The position numbers and the translations under genes were made by a program. From DASQFI01 sp035633215 (GTDB lineage: Bacteria > Acidobacteriota > Vicinamibacteria > Vicinamibacterales > SCN-69-37), in assembly GCA_035633215.1 (NCBI GenBank), contig DASQFI010000032.1, positions 62,001-126,000 of the forward strand: a DNA stretch of 64,000 bases. The letters are read 5' to 3'. Under the pieces are notes generated by a model. It worked only from the letters and a program-made list of their open reading frames with translations. It had not been told where the DNA came from and searched no databases. Of this stretch, positions 7,217 to 17,507 are shown one piece after another; within the stretch, counting starts at the first letter, position 1, and every line of letters starts with the position of its first letter.

Positions 7217-8562
7217 ATGCGTTCCTCGTCGAAACCGGATCGGTCCGCCCGCAGCCGCCACGACCGCGCTTCCTCGGCCCGGCCGTTTCTGACGGACACG
7301 ATCAGGTAGCTCAAATTGGGCCAGGCGTGCTCCAGGTCGAAGGCCGACGGCACGGCTGGGTGATCCGGATGCGAGTGATAGAACCCGACGAGCTCGCGCT
7401 GCGTGTCGGTGGCGCGCGCCTCGGCCTCGCAGTACTCGCGCGGGCCGACCAGAAAGCGCCGCCGCCGCTCGCCATCCGTCGTGTTCGAGAGCGCGAACGC
7501 TTCGGCGACCTCACCGGCGCGCGCGCCAATCAGGGCGCCGCAGCACTCGTCGTTGTACACCCGCTCCGCGTGGCGGCGGATCTCGATGAGGGCCTGCTCC
7601 GGAACGACGACCGACCGTTCGCGCCCACGGCCGGATGCGTCCGGCTCGGCCTCCCAGAAACTCTCGCTGAGGTAGCGATCGCCGCCGTCCGGAAAGACCG
7701 TCACGATGACGCCGCGATCGATCGAAGCGGCGACGCGCAGACACGCCGAGAGGGCGGCGCCGCTCGAGGGGCCGACGAACAGTCCTTCCTCCCGCGCGAG
7801 CCGGCGCGTCAGCCGGTACGCCTCTTCCGTCGCGACGTCCATCTGCTCGTCCGCCAGGTCGGCATCGTAAATCCCGGGCACGATGGCGGTCGCCATGTGC
7901 TTCAGCCCTTCGATCCCATGGAGCGGCGAGTCCGGCTGCACCGACACCAGGCGGATGGACGGGATGAGTTGCCGGAGCCGGCGTCCGGTCCCGACGAACG
8001 TGCCGCTCGTGCCGAGCGAGGCGACGAAGTGCGTCGCCCGGCCTTCGGTCTGCTCCGCGATCTCCGGCCCCGTGCCCTCGTAGTGCGCCCGCCAGTTGGC
8101 CGGATTGTTGTACTGATCCGGATAGAAGTATCGACCCGGCTCGGCGGCATGAATCCGTCGCGCCTCGAGGATGGCGCCGTCGCTGCCCTCCATCGGGTCG
8201 GTCAGGACCAGTTCCGCGCCGAAGGCCTGGAGGAGTCGCGTCCGTTCCTTCGTGACGTTCGACGGCAGGCACAGCCGAACGCGATACCCCCGAGTGGCGG
8301 CGATCATGGCGTACGCGATGCCGGTATTCCCGGACGTCGCGTCCAGCAGGATCCGGTCGGGATTGAGCGCGCCCGTCCGCTCGCCCTCGAGGATCATCGC
8401 GAGCGCCGCGCGGTCCTTGACCGATCCGCCCGGATTGCGCGACTCGAGCTTCGCGTAGATTTCGACCAGGGGCGTGGGCTCGAACGATCGGAGACGGACG
8501 AGCGGCGTCTGGCCGACGAGGATCCCAAGGTCGCTTCGGTCACGGGTCAGGGTTTCTACCAT
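7207..8562 (-). CDS. cysM: Fusion of cysteine synthase (CysM-like) and JAMM/Mov34 metalloprotease (Mec-like)
   Basis: 451 residues. Residues 1-305 are a PLP-dependent cysteine synthase: Schiff-base Lys49 in NPGGSVKDRAA, SGNTG near 77 and the phosphate loop GTSGTFVGTG near 184. Residues about 320-451 are a JAMM/MPN+ domain with Glu339 and the full zinc motif His396-Ser-His398, Ser406, Asp409 (FYHSHPDHPAVPSAFD). In Mycobacterium tuberculosis CysM adds O-phosphoserine to CysO thiocarboxylate and the separate protease Mec releases cysteine from CysO-Cys; both are joined here, and CysO-MoeZ-rhodanese follows with a 10-nt overlap. The start at 8562 follows a terminator and a cysteine-rich leader ORF. 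GGAG is only 2 nt from the ATG, a weak spacing. Confidence 0.9.
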   Translation of the reverse strand: MVETLTRDRSDLGILVGQTPLVRLRSFEPTPLVEIYAKLESRNPGGSVKDRAALAMILEGERTGALNPDRILLDATSGNTGIAYAMIAATRGYRVRLCLPSNVTKERTRLLQAFGAELVLTDPMEGSDGAILEARRIHAAEPGRYFYPDQYNNPANWRAHYEGTGPEIAEQTEGRATHFVASLGTSGTFVGTGRRLRQLIPSIRLVSVQPDSPLHGIEGLKHMATAIVPGIYDADLADEQMDVATEEAYRLTRRLAREEGLFVGPSSGAALSACLRVAASIDRGVIVTVFPDGGDRYLSESFWEAEPDASGRGRERSVVVPEQALIEIRRHAERVYNDECCGALIGARAGEVAEAFALSNTTDGERRRRFLVGPREYCEAEARATDTQRELVGFYHSHPDHPAVPSAFDLEHAWPNLSYLIVSVRNGRAEEARSWRLRADRSGFDEERICQ

Positions 8563-8568
8563 CGCTCC

Positions 8569-8602
8569 AAAAACAAAAAAGGCCCGGAATCGTTCCGGGC
8601 CT
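8569..8602 (-). terminator. Rho-independent terminator in the cysteine-operon leader (attenuator terminator)
   Basis: On the minus strand AGGCCCGGAA (8602-8593), loop CGA, TTCCGGGCCT (8589-8580) makes a 10-bp GC-rich stem followed directly by a U-run broken by one G (8580-8569). It ends immediately before the GGAG ribosome site of the CysM-JAMM gene, where a plain end-of-operon terminator would be badly placed but an attenuator belongs. The 5' arm can pair instead with the leader segment at 8685-8675. Confidence 0.85.
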
Positions 8603-8695
8603 GTGTGATGCCAGCGCGCGAGCGCCGGAGAAATCTAAGCCAGGCTCACTTGCTCGGGGACGCGCCGACGAACAGCATCAGGCCCATGACGGGCC
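8597..8695 (-). promoter_or_regulatory. Competing leader hairpins (pause and antiterminator) of a cysteine attenuator
   Basis: Region 1, GGCCC (8695-8691), lies right after the cysteine codons and can pair with region 2, GGGCC (8685-8681). Region 2 extended (GGGCCTGATGC, 8685-8675) can instead pair over 11 bp with region 3 (GCATC plus AGGCCC, 8611-8597) with a 4-nt bulge ACAC. Region 3 is also the 5' arm of the terminator. The three pairings 1:2, 2:3 and 3:4 exclude each other as in amino-acid attenuators. No folding energies were computed. Confidence 0.7.
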
Positions 8696-8750
8696 GGCAA
8701 CAGATGCAACAGCGTCCACACGCGGCAAACCTGAACATGACGTTCTTCAT
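8646..8750 (-). CDS. Cysteine-rich leader peptide (34 aa) of the CysM-JAMM operon
   Basis: A short ORF, ATG 8750 to TGA 8646, encodes 34 residues with five cysteines within eight positions (CGRCCICC, residues 11-18; codons TGT and TGC). It starts 27 nt after the glycosylase stop and ends 44 nt before the terminator. The clustered cysteine codons upstream of a cysteine-biosynthesis operon, just before mutually exclusive hairpins, indicate a translated sensor rather than a functional protein. Comparable cysteine-rich short ORFs act as attenuators in mycobacteria. A candidate promoter (TTGACG 8780-8775, 18 bp, TATTTA 8756-8751) would start transcription near codon 3, making ATG codon 5 (8738) a near-leaderless start. 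Either start keeps the cysteine run. Confidence 0.75.
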   Translation of the reverse strand: MKNVMFRFAACGRCCICCRPVMGLMLFVGASPSK

Positions 8751-8776
8751 TAAATAGCCTATCACCTGCAGGGCCG

Positions 8777-9499
8777 TCAAATCGGCTTGTCGGCCGCGAC
8801 CCGGGCTTTACGGAACACGGCGCGCAGCATCGCCGGGGTCAGCCGGCCGGTATGGGTATTCTGCCGGCTGGGGTGATAGGAGGCGACGACGCTCCCGGCC
8901 GCTGTCCGATACACGGCGCCGTGGGTAAATGGGGGCCGTGGCCTCGCCGCGACGCCCCGCTCGGCCAGCAGACGCCAGCAGCTCTCGAACGCGAGCCGGC
9001 CGAGCGCGACGTAGACACGCGCCCGCGGCAGCGCCGCCAGTTCGGCCCGAAGATGCCGATGGCAGTTGGCGATCTCCTCCGGCGTCGGCTTGTTGTCGGG
9101 CGGCGCGCAGCGGACAGCCGCCGCAATCCACGCATCTCTGAGCTCCAGGCCGTCGTCGAGGCTCCGCGAGAACGGCTGATTGGCCAGTCCGTTCGCGAAA
9201 AGGGCCGCCATCAGGAAGTCGCCGGATCCGCCCGCGCCGTCCCCGGTGAAGCCACGGCCAGTGCGGTTGGCGCCATGCGCCGCCGGCGCCAGACCGACCA
9301 GCACGATGCGGGCGGACGGATCGCCGAACCCCGGCACTGGCCTGGCCCAGTACGTCTCGTCACGAAATGCCGCCCGCTTCTCGCGGCCGATGCGCTCGCA
9401 GAATTGACGGAGGCGGGCGCAGGTCTCGCAGCCGATGATCTCGCGGCGGACGGTGGAGAGGGGCGATGGGGTCAGGTCTTGGATTATCAGGTTTCTCAC
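8777..9499 (-). CDS. Uracil-DNA glycosylase, type 5 (UDGb-like, iron-sulfur)
   Basis: About 240 residues. It excises deaminated bases from DNA. Visible family features are the N-terminal cysteine pair (GCETCARL), the active-site stretch VLVGLAPAAHGANRTGRGFTGD, further cysteine-containing segments (AAVRCAPPDNKPTP, ESCWRLL) fitting a 4Fe-4S cluster, and the C-terminal SYHPSRQNT. The only in-frame start is the GTG at 9499, which lies inside the left arm of hairpin 9468-9566; the first eleven residues (MRNLIIQDLTP) are encoded by the repeat. The repeat probably replaced the original start region. A terminator and the cysteine-operon leader follow. Confidence 0.85.
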   Translation of the reverse strand: MRNLIIQDLTPSPLSTVRREIIGCETCARLRQFCERIGREKRAAFRDETYWARPVPGFGDPSARIVLVGLAPAAHGANRTGRGFTGDGAGGSGDFLMAALFANGLANQPFSRSLDDGLELRDAWIAAAVRCAPPDNKPTPEEIANCHRHLRAELAALPRARVYVALGRLAFESCWRLLAERGVAARPRPPFTHGAVYRTAAGSVVASYHPSRQNTHTGRLTPAMLRAVFRKARVAADKPI

Positions 9500-9566
9500 G
9501 TTGTCACACCCTTGTAATACATCTCTGTGATCTCGTGAGAAACCTGATAATCCAAGACCTGACCCC
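9468..9566. repeat. REP-like hairpin, family C, supplying the start of the glycosylase gene
   Basis: A near-perfect inverted repeat of 33 bp arms (GGGGTCAGGTCTTGGATTAT at 9468 onward; its complement ends at 9566) encloses about 33 bp. It lies between two minus-strand genes, and the left arm runs into the glycosylase coding region. It probably belongs to a transposase-mobilised palindromic repeat family. Confidence 0.85.
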
Positions 9567-9577
9567 CTTACGTCGTC

Positions 9578-10342
9578 TCACGCTCGTATCGCCGTCATCA
9601 ACCCGTCCGCAATCTGCTGCAGATTGTCCTTGACCGCCAGCTGCGCGAAGACGTCCTCGAGCGACGGGAGGTGCATCAACTCGCGCAGCCGCGCGGCCGA
9701 GTCATCGGCGACGATGCGGCCGGAGCGGAGGATGATGACGCGCGTGCTGATCTTCTCGATCGTCTCGAGCTCGTGAGAGCTGTAGAAGATGATGCGCTGT
9801 TCGGCCGCCAGTGTTTTCACGACCGTGCGCAGCACGAGCGCGGTCGAGACGTCGAGGCCGGAGGCGGGCTCGTCGAGCACGACGACCCGCGGGTTGTGGA
9901 GCAGCGCGGCCGACAGCAGGATCTTCTGCCGCATGCCTTTCGAGTACGCGGTGAGCGGCGCGTGGTAGTCGGTGTCGAGCCCGAACAGCGCCAGGAAGCG
10001 ATTGATCTTCGATTCGAGGCGGTCGGCCGGGATGCCGCGCAACCGGCCCACCAGTCGCAGGTACTCGGGGCCGGTGAGGTATGTGTAGACGTGTGCCTCC
10101 TCGGGCACGTAGCCCACCTGCGCCTTGTACCCGATCAGGTCTTCCTGAATATCGACGCCGTCATAGAGCACGCTGCCGTGCGACGGCGGCATCAGGCCCA
10201 CGAGCATCTTCACGGTCGTGGACTTGCCCGAGCCGTTGGGGCCGAGGTAGCCGAGCACCTCGCCGGGCATCACGGTGAAGTTGGCGTGATTGACGGCCAC
10301 CAGGCCGCCGTAGCGCTTCGTGACGTCGCGGACTTCGATCAT
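9578..10342 (-). CDS. ABC transporter ATP-binding protein
   Basis: 254 residues with Walker A GPNGSGKST, signature LTAYSKGMRQK (a degenerate LSGGQ), Walker B VVVLDEPASGLD and the switch histidine in SSHELETIEK. Single-ATPase exporters of this type (CcmA/NatA-like) pair with membrane proteins like the upstream gene. Its ATG overlaps the permease stop (ATGA, 10339-10342) and is preceded by GGAGAAC. The cargo is unknown. Confidence 0.85.
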   Translation of the reverse strand: MIEVRDVTKRYGGLVAVNHANFTVMPGEVLGYLGPNGSGKSTTVKMLVGLMPPSHGSVLYDGVDIQEDLIGYKAQVGYVPEEAHVYTYLTGPEYLRLVGRLRGIPADRLESKINRFLALFGLDTDYHAPLTAYSKGMRQKILLSAALLHNPRVVVLDEPASGLDVSTALVLRTVVKTLAAEQRIIFYSSHELETIEKISTRVIILRSGRIVADDSAARLRELMHLPSLEDVFAQLAVKDNLQQIADGLMTAIRA

Positions 10343-12075
10343 GTTCTCCTCGGTGGCGGTGGCGACAGATCGAGCATCAGCATCGGGTCCCTGTCCTCGC
10401 TGGCCATCGTCACCCGTGCCGCAGCGCGCGAGCCGCGCCTCAGCACGAGGAACAGGGCGGTCATGCTCGCGATCATGGTCAGGAGGCCGAAGGGCGTGCG
10501 GGCGAGCGCGATCTCAGCTTGCGGCAGCTCTCCGCAGAAGAGCACGAGTCCCATCACATACGCCGGCCAGCGCGCCTGCAGATTCACGGCGGCAGGATCC
10601 AGCGCCCGCGTGCACGGAATGGCCGCGACGCCCCACGAGTGAATCTCCACCAGAATCAGACCCGCGAGCGTCGTCACGATCGCGTGCTCGATCGCGCGTG
10701 CGGGACCGAAGTACACCCACCAGAACGCTGCCGAGATCGCGGCGATGGGCAGCACGCCCAGCGCCAGCATGATCCGCCGCAGCGCATCCCGGCCGGTCTC
10801 CCAGGGCGAGGGCGCCACCGCGAAGACCCACCGCGCCTGGAGCTCGGCCGGCGCCGCGGCTGCGACCCGCAGCGCGGTCACGACGCAAACCATGAGCAGC
10901 AGCGGCGCCGCGGCCACCGCCAGAGTGAGGCGTCTCGACGGCGGACCGATCGGCCGCGCGATCCACGCGAGCGCGATAGGGGTGATCGCCGCGAGACCCA
11001 GACCCACGCCCGCGCTCACGACGAGTCGCTGCCGGCTCACGCGGCCGAACGTCGCCAGTCCGAACTGAATCGCCGCGCGCGTCGGGAGAGCGCGAGAGAG
11101 CGCGCCAGGCAACGTCGAGACCAGACGACGAAGCCAGGGTTGTGACCGGGCGGGACTCCCCTGAACGGTGGCCAGCAGCACCCTCCGGCACGCGATCGGG
11201 TACGCGACCAAAATCGTCGCCAGCGTAGCGCCGAGCGCGGCGACGGCGATGGCGGCCAGTGAGTGCATGACCGGCAGCGCCGATCCGCTGAGCGTTTCGT
11301 ACAGTCCCAGGAACCAGATCGGCGGCGTGTAGAGGATCCAGCCGGCGCGGAAGCGGCCCACGCCGGCCAACGTGCCCGGCGCGCCGCCAGAAATCGTCGG
11401 CAGCGCAATCAGCGACGCCGTCGTGATGCCGACGAGCAGCACCTGCAGCGCCGCCGAGACACGTGTGAAATGCTTCGGCCCCAGCAGCGCGAGCGACATG
11501 GCCTGCGCGCTGGCCGCGGTCGCGAACACGAACACGGCCAGCGCGGTTGCCGCGACCAGGTGCGCAGCGATGCCCCGGAGCACGGCCTCCAGGCTCACGC
11601 CGGCGTTCAGGGCGCCGCCGATCAGGAGCGCCGTGAGCCCGTGCATGCCGACGCTCAGAATCACGATGTAGGCGCCGAGCGCGGCGAGCTTCGCGGTGAC
11701 GATCGATCGGAGGCGGATGGGCAGGGCGCCGAGGATCAAGCCGTCGCGGCGGTCGATCGTGAGCGACGGCCAGGCGACGGCGCTCACGAACCCGATCGCG
11801 ACGAACGTCACCGCCAGGTAGAGCGACTTGTCGAAGAGCACGTACGCGGCCAGGGCATCGGCGCCGTGGCGCATCACGATGTCGCTCCACGCGAAGTGGC
11901 GATAGACCACGCCCAGCAGACCGGGTCCAGCGAGGACCGCGATCAGCCAGAAAAAGGAGTGTCGGAGGTCGGTGCGCCCGACGGTGACTTCGTTCTCAAA
12001 AAATCGGGCGAGAAACGTCTCGACGAGCGGACGAAACTGAATCCCAGTCGTCGGGCTGCCAGCGCGACCGGACAT
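10339..12075 (-). CDS. Large ABC-type permease, polytopic membrane protein
   Basis: 578 residues with some twelve or more predicted membrane helices in two blocks (for example LIAVLAGPGLLGVVY, GALAAYIVILSVGM-like stretches, ALGATLATILVAYP, LTLAVAAAPLLLMVCVVTAL). No periplasmic domain or signal peptide is seen. Coupling by ATGA overlap to the ATPase at 9578-10342 shows they form one exporter. It resembles unclassified acidobacterial ABC permeases; the substrate is unknown. Confidence 0.75.
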   Translation of the reverse strand: MSGRAGSPTTGIQFRPLVETFLARFFENEVTVGRTDLRHSFFWLIAVLAGPGLLGVVYRHFAWSDIVMRHGADALAAYVLFDKSLYLAVTFVAIGFVSAVAWPSLTIDRRDGLILGALPIRLRSIVTAKLAALGAYIVILSVGMHGLTALLIGGALNAGVSLEAVLRGIAAHLVAATALAVFVFATAASAQAMSLALLGPKHFTRVSAALQVLLVGITTASLIALPTISGGAPGTLAGVGRFRAGWILYTPPIWFLGLYETLSGSALPVMHSLAAIAVAALGATLATILVAYPIACRRVLLATVQGSPARSQPWLRRLVSTLPGALSRALPTRAAIQFGLATFGRVSRQRLVVSAGVGLGLAAITPIALAWIARPIGPPSRRLTLAVAAAPLLLMVCVVTALRVAAAAPAELQARWVFAVAPSPWETGRDALRRIMLALGVLPIAAISAAFWWVYFGPARAIEHAIVTTLAGLILVEIHSWGVAAIPCTRALDPAAVNLQARWPAYVMGLVLFCGELPQAEIALARTPFGLLTMIASMTALFLVLRRGSRAAARVTMASEDRDPMLMLDLSPPPPRRT

Positions 12076-12086
12076 GGACGGAGAGG

Positions 12087-13019
12087 TTAGACACCGGTCT
12101 GCGCCGCATAGCTTTCGGCCTGTTCATGCGCGTGATACGAGCTGCGGACGAGCGGACCGGATTCCACGTGCCCGAAGCCGAGGTCGAGCGCAATCCGCTT
12201 GAGCTCGCGGAACTCGTCGGGCGTGTAGTAGCGGGTCATCGGCAGGTGGGCGATCGACGGGCGGAGGTACTGGCCGACCGTCAGGATCTGACAATCCACG
12301 CCGCGGAGGTCGCGAAAGACCTCGACGATCTCGTCCCACGTCTCGCCGAGCCCGACCATCAATCCCGTCTTGGTCGGGATGTCCGGCGCCCACGTGCGAG
12401 CGCGCTCGAGCAGCTCGAGGGCCCGCGCGTACCGCCCGCCTGGCCGGGCGACGCGATAGAGCCGCGGCACCGTCTCGATGTTGTGATTGAGCACGTCGGG
12501 ACGGGCCTCGAGCACCGTCCGGAGCGGCGTTTCGTGCCCCTGGAAATCGGGAATCAGCACTTCCACGCGGCACGCCGGTCGCCGCGCTTTGATCGCACGA
12601 ATCGTCGAGGCGAACGCGCCGGCGCCGAAATCGGGCAGATCGTCGCGATCGACCGACGTGACGACGACGTAGGCGAGGCCCAGGGTCTCGACGGCGTGCG
12701 CCAGATGCTCCGGCTCGTCCGGATCGAGCGAGACCGGCGCGCCGTGGGTCACGTTGCAGTACCCGCACGCGCGCGTGCACACGTCGCCCATGATCATGAA
12801 TGTCGCGGTGCCGTGGTGCCAGCACTCGCCGATGTTCGGACAGTGCGCTTCCTCACACACCGTGTGCAGCTTGAGGCCGCGCATGATGTCGCGCAGCTTG
12901 AGATAGTTCGGCGAGCCGGGCGCGCGGACCTTCAACCATGGCGGCTTCGGCTCGCGTGCAATCGCCTCATCGCGCACGCGGCGGCCGCGGATGAACTGCA
13001 GCGGAGCAATCCCGCTCAC
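12087..13019 (-). CDS. lipA: Lipoyl synthase
   Basis: 310 residues. A radical-SAM enzyme that inserts two sulfurs into octanoyl groups on lipoyl domains. Both iron-sulfur sets are intact: the auxiliary cluster CEEAHCPNIGEC (Cys55, Cys60, Cys66) and the radical-SAM motif CTRACGYC (Cys81, Cys85, Cys88), plus the C-terminal RSSYHA that supplies the auxiliary-cluster serine. The start is GTG 13019; upstream is word-repeat DNA. It is 11 bp from the ABC permease gene, perhaps in one transcript; no LipB is visible here. Confidence 0.95.
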   Translation of the reverse strand: MSGIAPLQFIRGRRVRDEAIAREPKPPWLKVRAPGSPNYLKLRDIMRGLKLHTVCEEAHCPNIGECWHHGTATFMIMGDVCTRACGYCNVTHGAPVSLDPDEPEHLAHAVETLGLAYVVVTSVDRDDLPDFGAGAFASTIRAIKARRPACRVEVLIPDFQGHETPLRTVLEARPDVLNHNIETVPRLYRVARPGGRYARALELLERARTWAPDIPTKTGLMVGLGETWDEIVEVFRDLRGVDCQILTVGQYLRPSIAHLPMTRYYTPDEFRELKRIALDLGFGHVESGPLVRSSYHAHEQAESYAAQTGV

Positions 13020-13029
13020 CCAGACAGTA

Positions 13030-13284
13030 TAGGGGGAATCTGGAATCTGGAATCGGAGAGCTGGAATCTGATCCGGAATCGGGGGATCAGGGAATCTGGA
13101 ATCTATCGGGGGATCGGCAATCTATCGGGGCATCGGCAATTCATCTGAAATCGGACGCGAGCGGTCGATTTCAGACTCAGATGTCAGATTGCAGATAGAT
13201 TGCCGATTCAAGATAGATTCCAGATTCCCCGATTGCAGATTTCCAGTTCAGATTGTAGATTCCAGATTGCAGATTTCAGATTAG
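13030..13284. repeat. Word-repeat palindrome (GATTCCAGATT type), locus 2, the longest
   Basis: The whole 267-bp gap between the divergent lipA and hydrolase genes is built from one word. The first half reads GGAATCTGGAATC with GATCGGGG variants, the second half its complement (AGATTCCAGATTGCAGAT), so the two halves can pair imperfectly over more than 200 bp. It ends 3 nt before the hydrolase ATG and leaves little room for ordinary promoters. Confidence 0.8.
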
Positions 13285-13286
13285 AC

Positions 13287-13991
13287 ATGTCCTTATCCAT
13301 TACCTGGCTCGGGCACTCGACCTTTCTGATCACGTTCCCCAACGGCAAGCGCGTCGTCACCGATCCGTGGCTCGGGAATCCGAACTGTCCGCCCGCCTTC
13401 GCGAAGCCAGAAGCGTTGAAACCGGTGGATCTCATCCTCGTCTCACACGGACATGGCGATCACACGGGCGACCTGCTCGCGCTCGCGCGAGCCACGAGCG
13501 CGCCGGTGGTCTGTCTGTTCGAGCTCGGCGTCTACGTGACCGGCAAGGGCCTGAAGGACGTGCGGGACATGGGGATCGGCGGGACGCAAACGGTCGGCGA
13601 CTTCACGATCACGATGACGCAGGCGGTGCACTCGGGATCGATCGTCGACGAAGGCCGCATCGTCTATCTCGGCGGCGCGGCCGGCTTCATCGTGCGCGCG
13701 CCGAAGGCGCCGACGATCTATTTTGCCGGCGACACGGCGCTCTTCGGCGACATGAAGATGATTGGCGAGATCTACAAGCCGGAGATTGCCTTCCTGCCGA
13801 TCGGCGATCACTACACGATGGGACCCGACACCGCCGCAATCGCCGCCGAGTGGCTTGGTGTCAGTCAGGTCGTGCCGATGCACTGGGGCACGTTCCCGGT
13901 GCTCACCGGGACAGCGGAGATGCTGAAGCAGCGGCTCGCGAATACGAGGATTGAGGTGTTGGAGTTGAAGCCTGGAGAGATGGCGAAGTAA
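13287..13991 (+). CDS. UPF0173 metal-dependent hydrolase (metallo-beta-lactamase fold)
   Basis: 234 residues, standard for the family. The zinc-binding motif SHGHGDHTGD (His54, His56, Asp58, His59) is intact, with further ligands in GDTALFGD and PMHWGTFP. The start at 13287 (MSLSITWLGHSTF) matches other members; the frame is open upstream only because the word repeat lacks stops. The biological substrate of UPF0173 proteins is unknown. A hairpin downstream separates it from the convergent VPS10-like gene. Confidence 0.85.
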   Translation: MSLSITWLGHSTFLITFPNGKRVVTDPWLGNPNCPPAFAKPEALKPVDLILVSHGHGDHTGDLLALARATSAPVVCLFELGVYVTGKGLKDVRDMGIGGTQTVGDFTITMTQAVHSGSIVDEGRIVYLGGAAGFIVRAPKAPTIYFAGDTALFGDMKMIGEIYKPEIAFLPIGDHYTMGPDTAAIAAEWLGVSQVVPMHWGTFPVLTGTAEMLKQRLANTRIEVLELKPGEMAK

Positions 13992-14012
13992 GAGGGGTGT
14001 TCGGGCAGGTGG

Positions 14013-14052
14013 GGTTCCGGGGTGCGGAACCCCGAACCGGAACCCCGGAACC
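14013..14052. terminator. Hairpin between convergent genes (bidirectional terminator-like, word-repeat make-up)
   Basis: GGTTCCGGGGT (14013-14023) pairs with ACCCCGGAACC (14042-14052); the loop itself repeats GGAACCCC and CGAACCGG. There is no U-run on either side, so it may act as a simple hairpin barrier between the converging genes at 13991 and 14062, or be another short word-repeat palindrome. Confidence 0.5.
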
Positions 14053-14061
14053 ACCGCCCGA

Positions 14062-17316
<3,255 letters not shown>

Positions 17317-17385
17317 GGCTTCTCCTTCGGGACGGGCGAGGAAATTGTGCGGGAATACTATCGCAAGTCGGCTGATCCCCGGCTC

Positions 17386-17480
17386 GAGCCGTTCTCACTT
17401 TTTTGTTGCGACCGACTTGGCGGATTTAGGGGTCTCGCGATCCGCGCCGGTCTGGCTCTACGTGGAAGTGAGAACGGCTC
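17386..17480. repeat. REP-like hairpin element, family A (copy 2, opposite orientation)
   Basis: The arms GAGCCGTTCTCACTT (17386-17400) and AAGTGAGAACGGCTC (17466-17480) are perfect complements of 15 bp. The interior contains GGTCTCGCGATCC, the reverse complement of the GGATCGCGAGAC core of copy 1, so this copy is inverted relative to it. It sits between the VPS10-like gene's promoter side and the 3' end of boxR. Confidence 0.85.
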
Positions 17481-17507
17481 TCGTTCGTGGCCTCGTCGGC
17501 TGCCAGG

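Noticed and set aside
8777..8830. The leader terminator as an ordinary terminator of the glycosylase gene
   Set aside because: It lies 175 bp beyond the glycosylase stop and directly before the CysM-JAMM ribosome site, with the cysteine ORF and alternative pairings between, so an attenuator explains it better.
13030..13284. CRISPR array
   Set aside because: Words vary in length and sequence, there are no constant spacers, and the second half is the complement of the first; no cas gene is near.
17317..17507. A small RNA gene in the gap between the VPS10-like gene and boxR
   Set aside because: The gap is mostly a family A hairpin; no promoter and terminator pair was found to define a transcript.
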